From assembly GCF_900108315.1 (NCBI RefSeq), contig NZ_FNVB01000009.1:124001-188000 (forward strand): DNA of 64,000 nucleotides. Direction: 5' to 3'. This DNA is from Saccharopolyspora kobensis. GTDB lineage: Bacteria; Actinomycetota; Actinomycetes; Mycobacteriales; Pseudonocardiaceae. Below, in pieces: positions 40,421 to 49,662 of this stretch (the stretch's first letter is position 1; the number at the start of each line of letters is the position of its first letter). Under the pieces are notes generated by a model that saw nothing but the letters and a program-made list of their open reading frames with translations, was not told the DNA's origin and searched no databases. Both the position numbers and the translations under genes were made by a program.

Positions 40421-40862
40421 AACACCCGAGTTCGCCATCGGCGACCTCGCCGCGCACTTCGGGCTCGCCGCGCACGTCCTGCGGCACTGGGAGTCGATGG
40501 GGCTGCTGGCACCCCGCCGGGTCTCCGGGCGTCGCCGGTACGGCCAGGACGACCTCTACCGCGTGGCGATCATCCTCCGCGCCAAGCAGGCGGGCCTCGG
40601 CCTCGAAGCCATCCGCGAGGTGCTGTCGACAGCGGAGCCCGGCGCGCGCCGGCGGATCATGCGGCAGCACCGCGACGAACTCCGGCGGCGCATCGACGAG
40701 CTCCGGTCCTCGCTGGACCTCATCGAGTGCGCACTGGACTGCGACCACGCCGACATCGCCACCTGCCCGCACTTCCAGCGGGTGCTCGACGAATCGGTCG
40801 CCGGCCGCTTTGTCCGGCCCGCCGGATCGGGGCGGCCTCCGCGACCGGGGGCGGAGACGTAG
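40413..40862 (+). CDS. MerR-family transcriptional regulator
   Basis: About 149 residues from GTG 40413 (codons before this read promoter sequence). The HTH is 'FAIGDLAAHFGLAAHVLRHW' then 'GLLAPRRVSGRRRYGQDDLY'; the linker helix contains 'IMRQHRDELRRRIDELR'. The C-terminal CDHADIATCPHF contains Cys and His residues that could bind a metal or sense thiols, though this is unproven. It is probably autoregulated through the overlapping palindrome. Confidence 0.85.
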   Translation: MKSTPEFAIGDLAAHFGLAAHVLRHWESMGLLAPRRVSGRRRYGQDDLYRVAIILRAKQAGLGLEAIREVLSTAEPGARRRIMRQHRDELRRRIDELRSSLDLIECALDCDHADIATCPHFQRVLDESVAGRFVRPAGSGRPPRPGAET

Positions 40863-40902
40863 ACTGACCTCGACATTTCGTCGTTCGCAGGGGAGTGGGC
40901 AC

Positions 40903-42270
40903 TTGTCCGGCACCGATCCCGCCGCGTTGCAGGAGCTGCGCGCCGTGGAGGCCGAGCTCAACGAACGCTGGCCGGAGACCAAGATCGAACCGTCGCTGGA
41001 CCGGATCCGGGCGCTCACCGATCTGCTCGCCGAGCCGCAGCGCAGCTACCCGGTGGTGCACATCGCCGGGACCAACGGGAAGTCGTCGACCTCCCGGCTG
41101 ACCGATGCCCTGCTGTCCGGGCTCGGTCTGCGCACCGGCCGCTACACCAGCCCGCACCTGCAGGTCGCCACCGAGCGGATCAGCATCGACGGCAAGCCGA
41201 TCAGCCCGGAGGCCTACGTCGAGGCCTACCGCGACGTCGCGCCGTACGTGTCCATCGTGGACTCCCGCAGCGATGTGCGGATGAGCAAGTTCGAGGTGCT
41301 CACCGGAATGGCCTTCGCGGCCTTCGCCGACGCGCCGGTCGAGGCAGCGGTGGTCGAGGTCGGGCTCGGAGGCAGCTGGGACGCCACCAACGTCGCCGAC
41401 GCCAAGATCGCGGTGGTCTGCCCGGTCGCGCTGGACCACGCCGAGTACCTCGGCGACGACATCGCCGGGATCGCCGCCGAGAAGGCCGGGATCATCAAGC
41501 CCGGTTCGATCGCGGTGGTCGCGGCGCAGCCCGCGGCGGCCCAGCAGGTGATCATGGAGCGCGTCGCGGAGGTCGACGCCACGGTCGCCCGCGAGGGCCA
41601 GGAGTTCGGCGTGCTGTCCCGGACCGTCGCGGTCGGCGGGCAGATGCTGAGCCTGCAGGGGCTGGGCGGCGTCTACGACGAGGTGTTCCTGCCGCTGCAC
41701 GGCGAGCACCAGGCCCGCAACGCGGCGCTCGCGCTCGCCGCTGCGGAAGCGTTCTTCGGCGCAGGCGCCGATCGCCAGCTGGACGTGGAGCGGGTCCGCG
41801 AGGGCTTCGCGAGCGTCATCACCCCGGGCCGCCTGGAGCGGGTGCGCTCCGCGCCGACCGTGCTCGTCGACGCCGCGCACAACCCGCACGGCGCCCGGGC
41901 GCTGGCCGACGCGCTCAGCTCGGAGTTCTCCTTCCGCCGCCTGGTCGCGGTGGTCGGCGTGCTCGGCGACAAGGACGCGCGCGGCATCCTGGCCGAGCTG
42001 GAGCCGGTGGTCGAGGAGATCGTGCTGACCCGCAACTCCTCGCCGCGGGCGATGGATCCCGACGCGCTGGCGGGCGTGGCCAAGGACATCTTCGGCCCGG
42101 ACCGCATCGTCGTCGAACCGCGGCTGGACGACGCGGTGGAGACCGCGATCCAGCTCGCCGAGGAGACCGACGACCCGGGTGAATCGGTGTCCGGCGGCGG
42201 CGTGGTGATCACCGGCTCGGTGGTGACCGCGGGCGAGGCCCGAGCCCTGTTCGGCAAGGAACCGGCATGA
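40903..42270 (+). CDS. folC: Folylpolyglutamate synthase / dihydrofolate synthase
   Basis: A 455-residue Mur-ligase-like enzyme. The P-loop 'VVHIAGTNGKSSTSRLTDAL' has GTNGKSS at 56-62. 'VGLGGSWDATNV' (family GGRLDATN-type), the Lys in 'AAEKAGIIKPG', and 'VLVDAAHNPHGARALADAL' follow. It adds glutamate to folates. The start is TTG at 40903 with CAGGGGAG eight bases upstream; a GTG at 40895 is out of frame. It overlaps the next gene by four bases (ATGA). Confidence 0.95.
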   Translation: MSGTDPAALQELRAVEAELNERWPETKIEPSLDRIRALTDLLAEPQRSYPVVHIAGTNGKSSTSRLTDALLSGLGLRTGRYTSPHLQVATERISIDGKPISPEAYVEAYRDVAPYVSIVDSRSDVRMSKFEVLTGMAFAAFADAPVEAAVVEVGLGGSWDATNVADAKIAVVCPVALDHAEYLGDDIAGIAAEKAGIIKPGSIAVVAAQPAAAQQVIMERVAEVDATVAREGQEFGVLSRTVAVGGQMLSLQGLGGVYDEVFLPLHGEHQARNAALALAAAEAFFGAGADRQLDVERVREGFASVITPGRLERVRSAPTVLVDAAHNPHGARALADALSSEFSFRRLVAVVGVLGDKDARGILAELEPVVEEIVLTRNSSPRAMDPDALAGVAKDIFGPDRIVVEPRLDDAVETAIQLAEETDDPGESVSGGGVVITGSVVTAGEARALFGKEPA

Positions 42271-42740
42271 GTGGTGGAGCTGCCTTGAGCGACGAGCAGA
42301 AGCCCGAACCGGGCAACGGGTTGCCCGAGGCGCCGCCCGGTGTGCGCGACCCGTGGAAGGGCCTGCGCGGGATCATGGCGGGCACGCTGGTGCTGGAGTT
42401 CATCACCTTCATGCTGGCGCTGCCGGTGGTGTGGCGGTTCGGCGGCGGCGTGTCCAGCGCCGGGTTCGTCATCGTCGCGGTGCTCTCGGTGCTGATGCTG
42501 GCGGCGGCCTTCGTGCAGCGCCGCCCGTGGGGTCTCGCCGTGGCGCTGGGGCTGCAGGGCGCGATGGTGCTGTGCTTCTTCGTGCACCCGTCGGTCGGCA
42601 TCATGGGCGCGATCTTCGCGGCGATCTGGGGCTTCATCCTCTACCTGCGCAACGACGTCGCCCGCCGGATGCGCGAGGGCCAGCTCTACGACCAGCTCGG
42701 CCACCCGCCCGGCCACCCGCCGGAGGACAAGACCGACTGA
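42267..42740 (+). CDS. DUF4233 membrane protein
   Basis: A 157-residue protein with four predicted helices: 'IMAGTLVLEFITFMLALPVV', 'SSAGFVIVAVLSVLMLAAAF', 'WGLAVALGLQGAMVLCFFV' and 'IMGAIFAAIWGFILYLR'. It matches the DUF4233 proteins that always follow folC in actinobacteria (Rv2446c position). It overlaps folC by four bases and is translationally coupled. Function unknown. Confidence 0.9.
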   Translation: MSGGAALSDEQKPEPGNGLPEAPPGVRDPWKGLRGIMAGTLVLEFITFMLALPVVWRFGGGVSSAGFVIVAVLSVLMLAAAFVQRRPWGLAVALGLQGAMVLCFFVHPSVGIMGAIFAAIWGFILYLRNDVARRMREGQLYDQLGHPPGHPPEDKTD

Positions 42741-42743
42741 CGG

Positions 42744-43844
42744 TCAGCCGATGTCGATGACGGCTCGGCCGATGATCTCGCCGCGGTTGAGCGCGTCGTA
42801 GGCCTCTTGAGCCTCGTCGAAGGCGTAGCGGCGGCTGATCGCGTCCTGCGGGCGCAGGAGGCCCCGGGCGACCAGGTCGAGCAGCACCGGCATGTCGCGG
42901 CGCGGTTTGGCGCCGTAGGAGCCCTTGATCTGCAGCTTCCGCCGCGCCATGGTCGCCAGGTCGAACTCGCCAGCGGTGCCGCGGGCGGCGATGCCGACCA
43001 CCACGACCTGCCCGCCCTCGACCACCGAGTCGCGCGCCACGTCGAACGTCGGCACCGCGCCCAGCGCCTCGAAGGCGACGTCGACACCTCGGCCACCGGT
43101 GAGCTCGCGGATGGCGGCCGGGGCGTCCACCTCGGCCGAGTTGACCACGTGCGTCGCACCCAGTTCGCGGGCACCGGCCAGCTTCTCCTCGCTGATGTCC
43201 ACCGCGATGATCATCGACGCGCCGAACACCGACGCGAGCTGGATCAGCGCCGACCCGACACCGCCCGCCGCGACCACCGCGACGGTGTCGCCGACGCGCA
43301 GGTCGGCCGCGTGGCGCAGCGCGCCGTAGGCGGTCATGGTCGAGCAGCCCACCGACGCCACGTCGGTCAGCTCCACGCCGTCGGGCACCCGGTACACCGA
43401 GGTCGCCGGGGTGACGCACCGCTCGGCGAGCCCGCCCTGGGAGTACATCCACACCGCGTCGCCGTCCGGCCGGAACAGCCTGGTCTCGTCGTCGTAGAGC
43501 CGCCCCTTGCCCCGGTTGAACTCGAAGAACCGCAGGCAGATCTCCTCGTTGCCGCGCGCGCACTGCGCGCACTGACCGCACGGCATGATGAAGCTGGTGA
43601 CCACCGGGTCGCCCACCGCGAGCCCGGTGACACCGGGCCCGACCTCGGAGATCACACCCGCGACCTCGTGCCCCAGCACCGCCGGAACCGGGAACGGCAG
43701 CTCACCCTTGAGCACGTGCAGGTCGGAGTGGCAGGCGCCGCAGGACCGCACGTCGATGGCGACCTCACCCGCTCTCGGCACCGGATCGGCGAGCTCCTCG
43801 ATCCGCATCGGCTGGTTCGCGGCGGTGTGCACAGCAGCGCGCAT
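42744..43844 (-). CDS. Zinc-dependent alcohol dehydrogenase (MDR family)
   Basis: A 366-residue medium-chain dehydrogenase. The catalytic zinc site is 'CGACHSDLHVLKGE' plus 'GHEVAGVISEVG', the structural zinc Cys cluster is 'CGQCAQCARGNEEIC', and the Rossmann motif is 'VAVVAAGGVGSALIQLA'. 'AVDISEEKL' ends strand 2 with Asp, favouring NAD over NADP. The substrate is unknown. It is convergent with the DUF4233 gene, three bases apart. Confidence 0.9.
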   Translation of the reverse strand: MRAAVHTAANQPMRIEELADPVPRAGEVAIDVRSCGACHSDLHVLKGELPFPVPAVLGHEVAGVISEVGPGVTGLAVGDPVVTSFIMPCGQCAQCARGNEEICLRFFEFNRGKGRLYDDETRLFRPDGDAVWMYSQGGLAERCVTPATSVYRVPDGVELTDVASVGCSTMTAYGALRHAADLRVGDTVAVVAAGGVGSALIQLASVFGASMIIAVDISEEKLAGARELGATHVVNSAEVDAPAAIRELTGGRGVDVAFEALGAVPTFDVARDSVVEGGQVVVVGIAARGTAGEFDLATMARRKLQIKGSYGAKPRRDMPVLLDLVARGLLRPQDAISRRYAFDEAQEAYDALNRGEIIGRAVIDIG

Positions 43845-43999
43845 CCGGGTCTCCTCGTCAGACAGACCGGCCAGTCGGTTCGCCGGTGAAGCTATCGCGC
43901 CGCACCGCCGCGCACCAGGCCCGCGATCGGCACGAACTCTTCACCTGGGCGTCGGTCCGAGGTGAGCCACCAGCCGCCTGGCGCGGATAGAACCGGCGC

Positions 44000-45544
44000 A
44001 TGAGCACCAATCCCGCGCTGAACCGGCGCACCCTGCTGCGGGGTGCCGCCACCGGACTCGCCGCTTCCGGACTCGCCGCCTCCGGCCTGCTGGCCGGTGC
44101 CCCGGCCTTCGCCCGCTCCGGACGTCCCGTGCTGACCCACGGCGTGCAGCTCGGCGACCCGCGTCCGGACGGCGCCGTGGTGTGGACCCGCGCCGACCGG
44201 CCGTCGCGGATGTTCGTCGAGGTCTCCCGCCACGCCGACTTCCGCGGTGCGCGGCGGATCCCCGGCCCGCTGCTGACCCCGGAGACCGACGGCACCGGCG
44301 AACTCCTGCTGCCGCACCTGCCGCCCGGGCAGCGGCTGCACTACCGCGTCGTCGCCCAGGACCTGGACGGCCGGGTCGACAGCGAGCCGCTGACCGGCAC
44401 CTTCCGCACCGCGCCGCGCGCTCGCCGCGACGTGCGGTTCCTGTGGTCGGGCGACGTCGTCGGGCAGGGCTGGGGCATCAACCCGGACGTCGGCGGCATG
44501 ACGATCTACAACGCGATGGCCGCCCGCAACCCGGACTTCTTCCTGCACAGCGGCGACACCGTGTACGCCGACGGCCCGCTGCAGGAGTCGGTGGTGCTGC
44601 CGGACGGGCGGGTGTGGCGCAACATCGTCACCCCGGAGAAGTCCAAGGTGGCCGAAACGCTGGCCGAGTACCGCGGGCAGTTCGCCTACAACCTGCTCGA
44701 CGAGAACTTCCGCCGGTTCGCCGCCCAGGTGCCGCAACTGGTGCAGTGGGACGACCACGAGGTCACCAACAACTGGTACCCCGGGGAGGTCCTGGACTCC
44801 GACAAGTACACCGAGAAGCGCGTCGACGTGCTCGCCCGGCGGGCCTTCCAGGCGTTCCACGAGTGGCAGCCCGCCCGCCGCCAGGACGCGGTCGACGGCC
44901 GGGTGTACCGCAAGGTGTCGCACGGCCCGCTGCTCGACGTGTTCGTGCTCGACATGCGCAGCTACCGCGACCCGAACTCGGCGGGCACCGGCCCGGAGCG
45001 GATCCTCGGCGCGCGCCAGGCGCGGTGGCTGGTCGACGAGCTCAGCCGGTCCCGGGCGACCTGGAAGGTGATCGCTTCCGACATGCCGATCGGCATCGTG
45101 GTGCCCGACGGCGACGCGATCGAGGGCGTCGCCAACGGACTGCCCGGTGCGCCCAACGGCCGCGAGGCCGAGCTGGCGTGGGTGCTGCAGGAGATCAGCC
45201 GCCGACGGGTGCGCAACACGGTCTGGCTGACCGCGGACGTGCACTACTCGGCGGCGATCGAGTACTCCCCGGAGCGCGCCGCCTTCGAGGGCTTCGACCC
45301 GTTCTGGGAATTCGTCTCCGGCCCGCTGCACGCAGGCGCGTTCGGCCCGAACGAGCTGGACCCGACCTTCGGCCCTGAGCAGGTGTTCGTCAGCGCGCCG
45401 AGCAGGCAGGGCGCCTCGCCGCTGGAAGGTTTCCAGCACTTCGGCGAGGTCAACATCGACGCCCGCACCGGCCGGCTGCGCGTCGACCTCCGCGACCAGG
45501 GCGGTCGCTCGCTCTGGGCGAAGACCCTCGACCCGCAGCGCTGA
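44000..45544 (+). CDS. phoD: Alkaline phosphatase D / phosphodiesterase, Tat-exported
   Basis: A 514-residue PhoD-family enzyme. The twin-arginine leader 'LNRRTLLRGAATGLAASG' runs into a cleavage region near APAFARS. An N-terminal Ig-like domain precedes the metallophosphoesterase core: 'FLWSGDVVGQGWGIN', 'FFLHSGDTVYADGP', 'VQWDDHEVTNNWYPGE', 'LDMRSYRDPN' and 'VWLTADVHYSAAI'. PhoD binds Fe3+/Ca2+ and releases phosphate from mono- and diesters outside the cell, usually under phosphate limitation. No Pho box was recognised. Confidence 0.93.
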   Translation: MSTNPALNRRTLLRGAATGLAASGLAASGLLAGAPAFARSGRPVLTHGVQLGDPRPDGAVVWTRADRPSRMFVEVSRHADFRGARRIPGPLLTPETDGTGELLLPHLPPGQRLHYRVVAQDLDGRVDSEPLTGTFRTAPRARRDVRFLWSGDVVGQGWGINPDVGGMTIYNAMAARNPDFFLHSGDTVYADGPLQESVVLPDGRVWRNIVTPEKSKVAETLAEYRGQFAYNLLDENFRRFAAQVPQLVQWDDHEVTNNWYPGEVLDSDKYTEKRVDVLARRAFQAFHEWQPARRQDAVDGRVYRKVSHGPLLDVFVLDMRSYRDPNSAGTGPERILGARQARWLVDELSRSRATWKVIASDMPIGIVVPDGDAIEGVANGLPGAPNGREAELAWVLQEISRRRVRNTVWLTADVHYSAAIEYSPERAAFEGFDPFWEFVSGPLHAGAFGPNELDPTFGPEQVFVSAPSRQGASPLEGFQHFGEVNIDARTGRLRVDLRDQGGRSLWAKTLDPQR

Positions 45545-45550
45545 CCGGCC

Positions 45551-45594
45551 GCGCGCGACACCCGCCGGGCTGCGGTCCGGCGGGTGTCGCGCGC
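45551..45594 (+). terminator. phoD terminator hairpin
   Basis: Perfect 18-base arms (45551-45568 and 45577-45594, starting GCGCGCGACACC) with an 8-base loop; no U-tract. Confidence 0.75.
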
Positions 45595-45627
45595 CGTGCT
45601 GACCAGCCACGATCGAGTTAATCGGTG

Positions 45628-45661
45628 GAAGTAGGAGTAGGAAAAGTCGTATTCTTACTTC
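45628..45661 (+). promoter_or_regulatory. Inverted-repeat operator of the vapBC module
   Basis: GAAGTAGGAGTA (45628-45639) and TATTCTTACTTC (45650-45661) form an inverted repeat with two mismatches around 10 bases. The right arm ends directly on the vapB start region. It is an AT-rich island in GC-rich DNA. Confidence 0.55.
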
Positions 45662-45892
45662 ATGAAGATGACGGAGAAGGGGCAGGTCACCATCCCGATC
45701 GACCTGCGCCGTGAACTGGGATTACGGCCCGGGGATCAGATCGCGATCAGGCTGGAGGGAGACGCGCTGATCCTCACCCGCGACCACTCGGTGCCGAGCC
45801 GCGGGCAGCGGATCGTCGAGCACCTGCGGGGGCGGGCCAGCGGCGAGGGGATGACCACCGACGAGATCATGGAACTGACCCGTGGCGAGTGA
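45662..45892 (+). CDS. vapB: AbrB/MazE-type antitoxin (VapB)
   Basis: A 76-residue protein with an N-terminal swapped-hairpin DNA-binding domain: 'MTEKGQVTIPIDLRRELGLR' then 'PGDQIAIRLEGDALILT'. The C-terminal 'EGMTTDEIMELTRGE' is the likely toxin-binding helix. The ATG directly abuts the inverted repeat, so the mRNA is probably leaderless and the gene autorepressed. Its stop overlaps the PIN toxin gene by 11 bases. Confidence 0.85.
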   Translation: MKMTEKGQVTIPIDLRRELGLRPGDQIAIRLEGDALILTRDHSVPSRGQRIVEHLRGRASGEGMTTDEIMELTRGE

Positions 45893-46310
45893 GCCGGCCC
45901 GACCGCCGGCCACTCTCGTCGACTCCGACGTGCTGCTGGACCTCGTGATCGCGGACGCCGAGTGGTTCGACTGGTCGGCGGCCGCGTTGGAGAAGGCCGC
46001 GGACGAGGGACCGCTGGTGATCAACCCGTTGATCTTCTCCGAGGTGTCGGTCCGCTTCCAAGGCATCGAGGAGGTCGACGAGGCGTTCCCGGACGACTTC
46101 TTCGTGCGCGTGCCGCTGCCGTGGTCGGCGGGGTTCCTCGCGGGGAAGTGCTTCCAGCAGTACCGGAAGCGGGGCGGCGAGAAGCGATCGCCGCTGCCGG
46201 ACTTCTACATCGGCGCGCACGCGGCGGTCAGCAGGCTGCGGCTGCTGACGCGCGACGCGCGCCGGTACCGCACGTACTTCCCGACGGTGGAGTTGATCGC
46301 CCCGGAGTGA
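45882..46310 (+). CDS. vapC: PIN-domain ribonuclease toxin (VapC)
   Basis: A 142-residue PIN domain with acidic residues in 'TLVDSDVLLDLVIADAEW' (Asp), 'PLIFSEVSVRF' (Glu), 'LPDFYIGAHAAV' (Asp) and 'LLTRDARRYRTYFP' (Asp). It is predicted to cut RNA unless bound by the upstream antitoxin. The start is GTG at 45882 inside vapB. The target RNA is unknown. It sits between core genes phoD and ndk and is likely a mobile or accessory insertion. Confidence 0.88.
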   Translation: MASEPARPPATLVDSDVLLDLVIADAEWFDWSAAALEKAADEGPLVINPLIFSEVSVRFQGIEEVDEAFPDDFFVRVPLPWSAGFLAGKCFQQYRKRGGEKRSPLPDFYIGAHAAVSRLRLLTRDARRYRTYFPTVELIAPE

Positions 46311-46415
46311 TGCCGCCCCGCCGTCGGGCGTGTCACCTGCATCGATACGCTGGCGGGCAAATCGGGCGCGGTGCGTGACGGCACCGGGCGCCCAAGGCGA
46401 CGAAGGAGGAGAACC

Positions 46416-46826
46416 GTGAGCGAGCGCACCCTGGTCCTGGTCAAGCCCGACGGAGTCGAGCGCGGCCTGGTCGGCGAGGTGATCAGCCGGATCGAGCGCA
46501 AGGGCCTGAAGCTGGTCGCTCTGGAGCTGAAGAACGTCGACCGCGAGCTGGCCGAGCAGCACTACGCCGAGCACGACGGCAAGCCGTTCTTCGGCTCGCT
46601 GATCGAGTTCATCACCTCCGGCCCGGTCGTGGCCGCGTGCGTCGAGGGCCCGCGCGCCATCGCCGCGTTCCGCCAGCTGGCCGGTGGCACCGACCCGGTG
46701 GAGAAGGCGGCGCCGGGCAGCATCCGCGGCGACTTCGGCCTGGAGGTCCAGTTCAACCTGGTGCACGGCTCGGACTCGCCGGAATCGGCCGCGCGCGAGC
46801 TCAAGCTCTGGTTCCCGGAGGTCTGA
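46416..46826 (+). CDS. ndk: Nucleoside diphosphate kinase
   Basis: The 136-residue enzyme starts '[20 protein letters not shown]' at a GTG with GGAGGA upstream. The active-site His117 lies in '[13 protein letters not shown]' (usually NxxHGSD). It balances NTP pools by ping-pong phosphate transfer. It is followed five bases after its stop by a GNAT gene, so they are co-transcribed. Confidence 0.97.
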   Translation: MSERTLVLVKPDGVERGLVGEVISRIERKGLKLVALELKNVDRELAEQHYAEHDGKPFFGSLIEFITSGPVVAACVEGPRAIAAFRQLAGGTDPVEKAAPGSIRGDFGLEVQFNLVHGSDSPESAARELKLWFPEV

Positions 46827-46831
46827 AACCC

Positions 46832-47386
46832 GTGACCGGCATCGACCCGGACGGCTTCGTCACCGGGCCGCACCGGGTGGATGCCGTCCACCCGGACCTG
46901 GCGGAGGCCCTGGCCGGGTTGTGGGCGCGGGTCACCGCGGCCGGCGGCGCGGCCGGGTTCAGCCCGACCGACTCGCTGGACGAGCTGCGGGCCGCGGCGG
47001 CGAAGCTGGTCGAGGAGGTGCGCGGCAAGCAGGCGCACCTGATCACCATCGGCCAGCAGCACGTGCTGGTCGGCATCGCGGTGCTGCGGCCGCGGCAGCT
47101 GCCGGTCCGGACGCACACCGGCGAGCTCGTCTGGCTGGCCGTCGACCCGGCCCTGCAGGGCCGGGGCTGGGGCAAGCAGCTGCACGACGCGGCGCTGGTG
47201 CACGCGCAGGCGATCGGCCTGGAGATGCTGGACCTGGTCACCCGCAGCGGGCACGGCCTGGAGCGCTTCTACGCGGGCCTCGGCTGGGTCGAGCGGGGCC
47301 GCTGGCCGGGCGCGGTCCGCGTCGCGCCGGGCGACGACCGGGACGAGATCTGGTTCACCCGGGACGTCGGATCCCGGGTGCGGTGA
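46832..47386 (+). CDS. GNAT-family N-acetyltransferase
   Basis: A 184-residue GNAT from GTG 46832. The acetyl-CoA loop is 'LAVDPALQGRGWGKQLHDAA' (Q-G-R-G-W-G), followed by 'LVTRSGHGLERFYAGLGWVE'. The substrate is unknown. It is co-transcribed with ndk. Confidence 0.85.
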   Translation: MTGIDPDGFVTGPHRVDAVHPDLAEALAGLWARVTAAGGAAGFSPTDSLDELRAAAAKLVEEVRGKQAHLITIGQQHVLVGIAVLRPRQLPVRTHTGELVWLAVDPALQGRGWGKQLHDAALVHAQAIGLEMLDLVTRSGHGLERFYAGLGWVERGRWPGAVRVAPGDDRDEIWFTRDVGSRVR

Positions 47387-47498
47387 TCCGGAACGAGCGG
47401 CTCGCGCCGGATGATCGCGGGCGCGAGAAGTGCATGGAAGACCTCATCGGAATTCGCCCCGGGCTCCTCGGTGGGGCCGGGGCCTTTACCCTGGTTGG

Positions 47499-49463
47499 GT
47501 GCGTGTGGAGTCCGTTTTCGACAGGTTGGAACCGCTGCTGCCGCGCGTCTCCAAACCCGTGCAGTACGTGGGTGGGGAGCTCAACGCGACGCTGAAGGCG
47601 TGGGACGACACCGCCATCCGGTGGTGCCTGATGTACCCCGACGCCTATGAAGTCGGCCTGCCCAACCAAGGCGTCCAGATCCTCTACGAGATCCTCAACG
47701 AGCAGCCGGACGTGCTGGCCGAGCGCACCTACGCGGTGTGGCCGGACCTCGAAGCGCTGATGCGCGAGCACGGCATCCCGCAGTTCACCGTGGACGCGCA
47801 CCGGCCGGTCGGTGCCTTCGACGTGTTGGGCGTCAGCTTCGCCACCGAGCTGGGCTACACCAACCTGCTCGGCGCGCTGGACCTGGCGGGGATCCCGCTG
47901 CACGCCGCCGACCGCACCGATGATCACCCGATCGTGCTGGCCGGCGGGCACGCGGCGTTCAACCCGGAGCCGATCGCGGACTTCCTGGACGCGGCCGTGC
48001 TGGGTGACGGCGAGGAAGCCGTCCTGGAGATCACCGAGGCGATCCGCCGCTGGAAGGCGGAGGGGCGACCGGGCGGCCGCGACGAGCTGCTGCTGCGGCT
48101 GGCGGAGTCCGGCGGCGTGTACGTGCCGAAGTTCTACGACGTCTCCTACCGGGCCGACGGCGCGATCGACCAGGTCGTGCCGAACAACGAGCGCGCGCCG
48201 TACCGGGTCTTCAAGCGCACCACCATGGAGCTCGACGACTGGCCCTACCCGAAGCAGCCGCTGGTGCCGCTGGCCGAGAGCGTGCACGAGCGGATGAGCG
48301 TGGAGATCTTCCGCGGCTGCACCCGCGGCTGCCGGTTCTGCCAGGCAGGCATGATCACCCGGCCGGTGCGGGAGCGCTCCATCGAGGGCATCGGCGAGAT
48401 GGTGCAGCGCGGTCTGGAGGCCACCGGTTTCGAGGAGGTCGGGCTGCTGTCGCTGAGCTCGGCCGACCACTCCGAGATCGCCGAGATCACCAAGGGCCTG
48501 GCCGACCGCTACGAGGGCACCAACACCGGCCTCTCGCTGCCGTCGACCCGGGTGGACGCGTTCAACATCGACCTGGCCAACGAGCTGTCCCGCAACGGCC
48601 GCCGCTCCGGGCTGACCTTCGCCCCGGAGGGCGGCAGCGAGCGGATCCGCCGCGTGATCAACAAGATGGTGTCGGAGGAGGACCTGATCCGCACCGTCTC
48701 GGCGGCCTTCGCCAACGGCTGGCGGCAGGTCAAGCTGTACTTCATGTGCGGTCTGCCCACCGAGACCGACGAGGACGTGCTGCAGATCGCCGAGATGGCC
48801 AAGGAGGTCATCCGCGCCGGCCGGGAGGCCTCCGGGCGCAAGGACATCCGCTGCACGATCTCCATCGGCGGGTTCGTGCCCAAGCCGCACACCCCGTTCC
48901 AGTGGGCCGCGCAGACCGACCCGGACACCGTCGACGCGCGGTTGCGCAAGCTCCGCGAGGCGATCAACTCCGATCGCCGGATCGGCCGCAACATCGGCAT
49001 GCGGTACCACGACGGCAAGCCGTCGATGATCGAAGGCCTGCTCTCCCGCGGTGACCGGCGGCTCGGCCGGGTCATCGAGCGGGTGTGGCGCGAGGGCGGC
49101 CGGTTCGACGGCTGGAACGAGCACTTCTCCTACGAGCGCTGGGTGGACTGCGCCGCGGCCGAGCTTGAGCCGCTGGGCGTGGACCTGGCCTGGTTCACCA
49201 CCCGGGAGCGGACCGAGGGCGAGGTCCTGCCGTGGGACCACCTCGACTCCGGCCTGGACAAGGAATGGCTGTGGGCGGACTGGCAGGACGCGCTGGACGC
49301 CCGCGAGCAGGACGACTGCCGGTGGACGCCGTGCTTCGACTGCGGGGTGTGCCCGACCATGGGCACCGACATCGAGGTCGGGCCGACGGGGCGCAAGCTG
49401 CTGCCGATCTCCCCGGTCGGGCAGGGCTCCCCGGTCCGCAACCCGGCCTTCAACCAGGGCTGA
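47499..49463 (+). CDS. TIGR03960 family B12-binding-domain radical SAM protein
   Basis: About 654 residues from GTG 47499 (another GTG six bases on is possible). An N-terminal cobalamin-binding-like domain contains 'CLMYPDAYEVGLPNQGVQIL' and 'DVLGVSFATELGYTN'. The radical SAM Cys motif is 'FRGCTRGCRFCQAGM' (CxxxCxxC). A C-terminal Cys cluster 'CFDCGVCPTMG' may hold an extra Fe-S cluster. It pairs with the TIGR03936 gene downstream, a conserved two-gene unit in front of rne with no established reaction; RNA modification is a common guess. Confidence 0.92.
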   Translation: MRVESVFDRLEPLLPRVSKPVQYVGGELNATLKAWDDTAIRWCLMYPDAYEVGLPNQGVQILYEILNEQPDVLAERTYAVWPDLEALMREHGIPQFTVDAHRPVGAFDVLGVSFATELGYTNLLGALDLAGIPLHAADRTDDHPIVLAGGHAAFNPEPIADFLDAAVLGDGEEAVLEITEAIRRWKAEGRPGGRDELLLRLAESGGVYVPKFYDVSYRADGAIDQVVPNNERAPYRVFKRTTMELDDWPYPKQPLVPLAESVHERMSVEIFRGCTRGCRFCQAGMITRPVRERSIEGIGEMVQRGLEATGFEEVGLLSLSSADHSEIAEITKGLADRYEGTNTGLSLPSTRVDAFNIDLANELSRNGRRSGLTFAPEGGSERIRRVINKMVSEEDLIRTVSAAFANGWRQVKLYFMCGLPTETDEDVLQIAEMAKEVIRAGREASGRKDIRCTISIGGFVPKPHTPFQWAAQTDPDTVDARLRKLREAINSDRRIGRNIGMRYHDGKPSMIEGLLSRGDRRLGRVIERVWREGGRFDGWNEHFSYERWVDCAAAELEPLGVDLAWFTTRERTEGEVLPWDHLDSGLDKEWLWADWQDALDAREQDDCRWTPCFDCGVCPTMGTDIEVGPTGRKLLPISPVGQGSPVRNPAFNQG

Positions 49464-49662
49464 GAGCGGTCGGCGAGCGCTGGTCAGGACCTCCTGGCCG
49501 AGCCGCTCGCCGGTCCCGCCGGCCCGGTGCGGGAGCGGCAGGCGTTGTACGTTCCTTCGAAAACTGGGCCGCAGGTGTTGTCACACTGCGGTTGAGCAAG
49601 CAAGCATCGGCATCGGAGCGGTCCGCTGGACCGCCGATGACGATCATGGTCGGGAGGGCATC

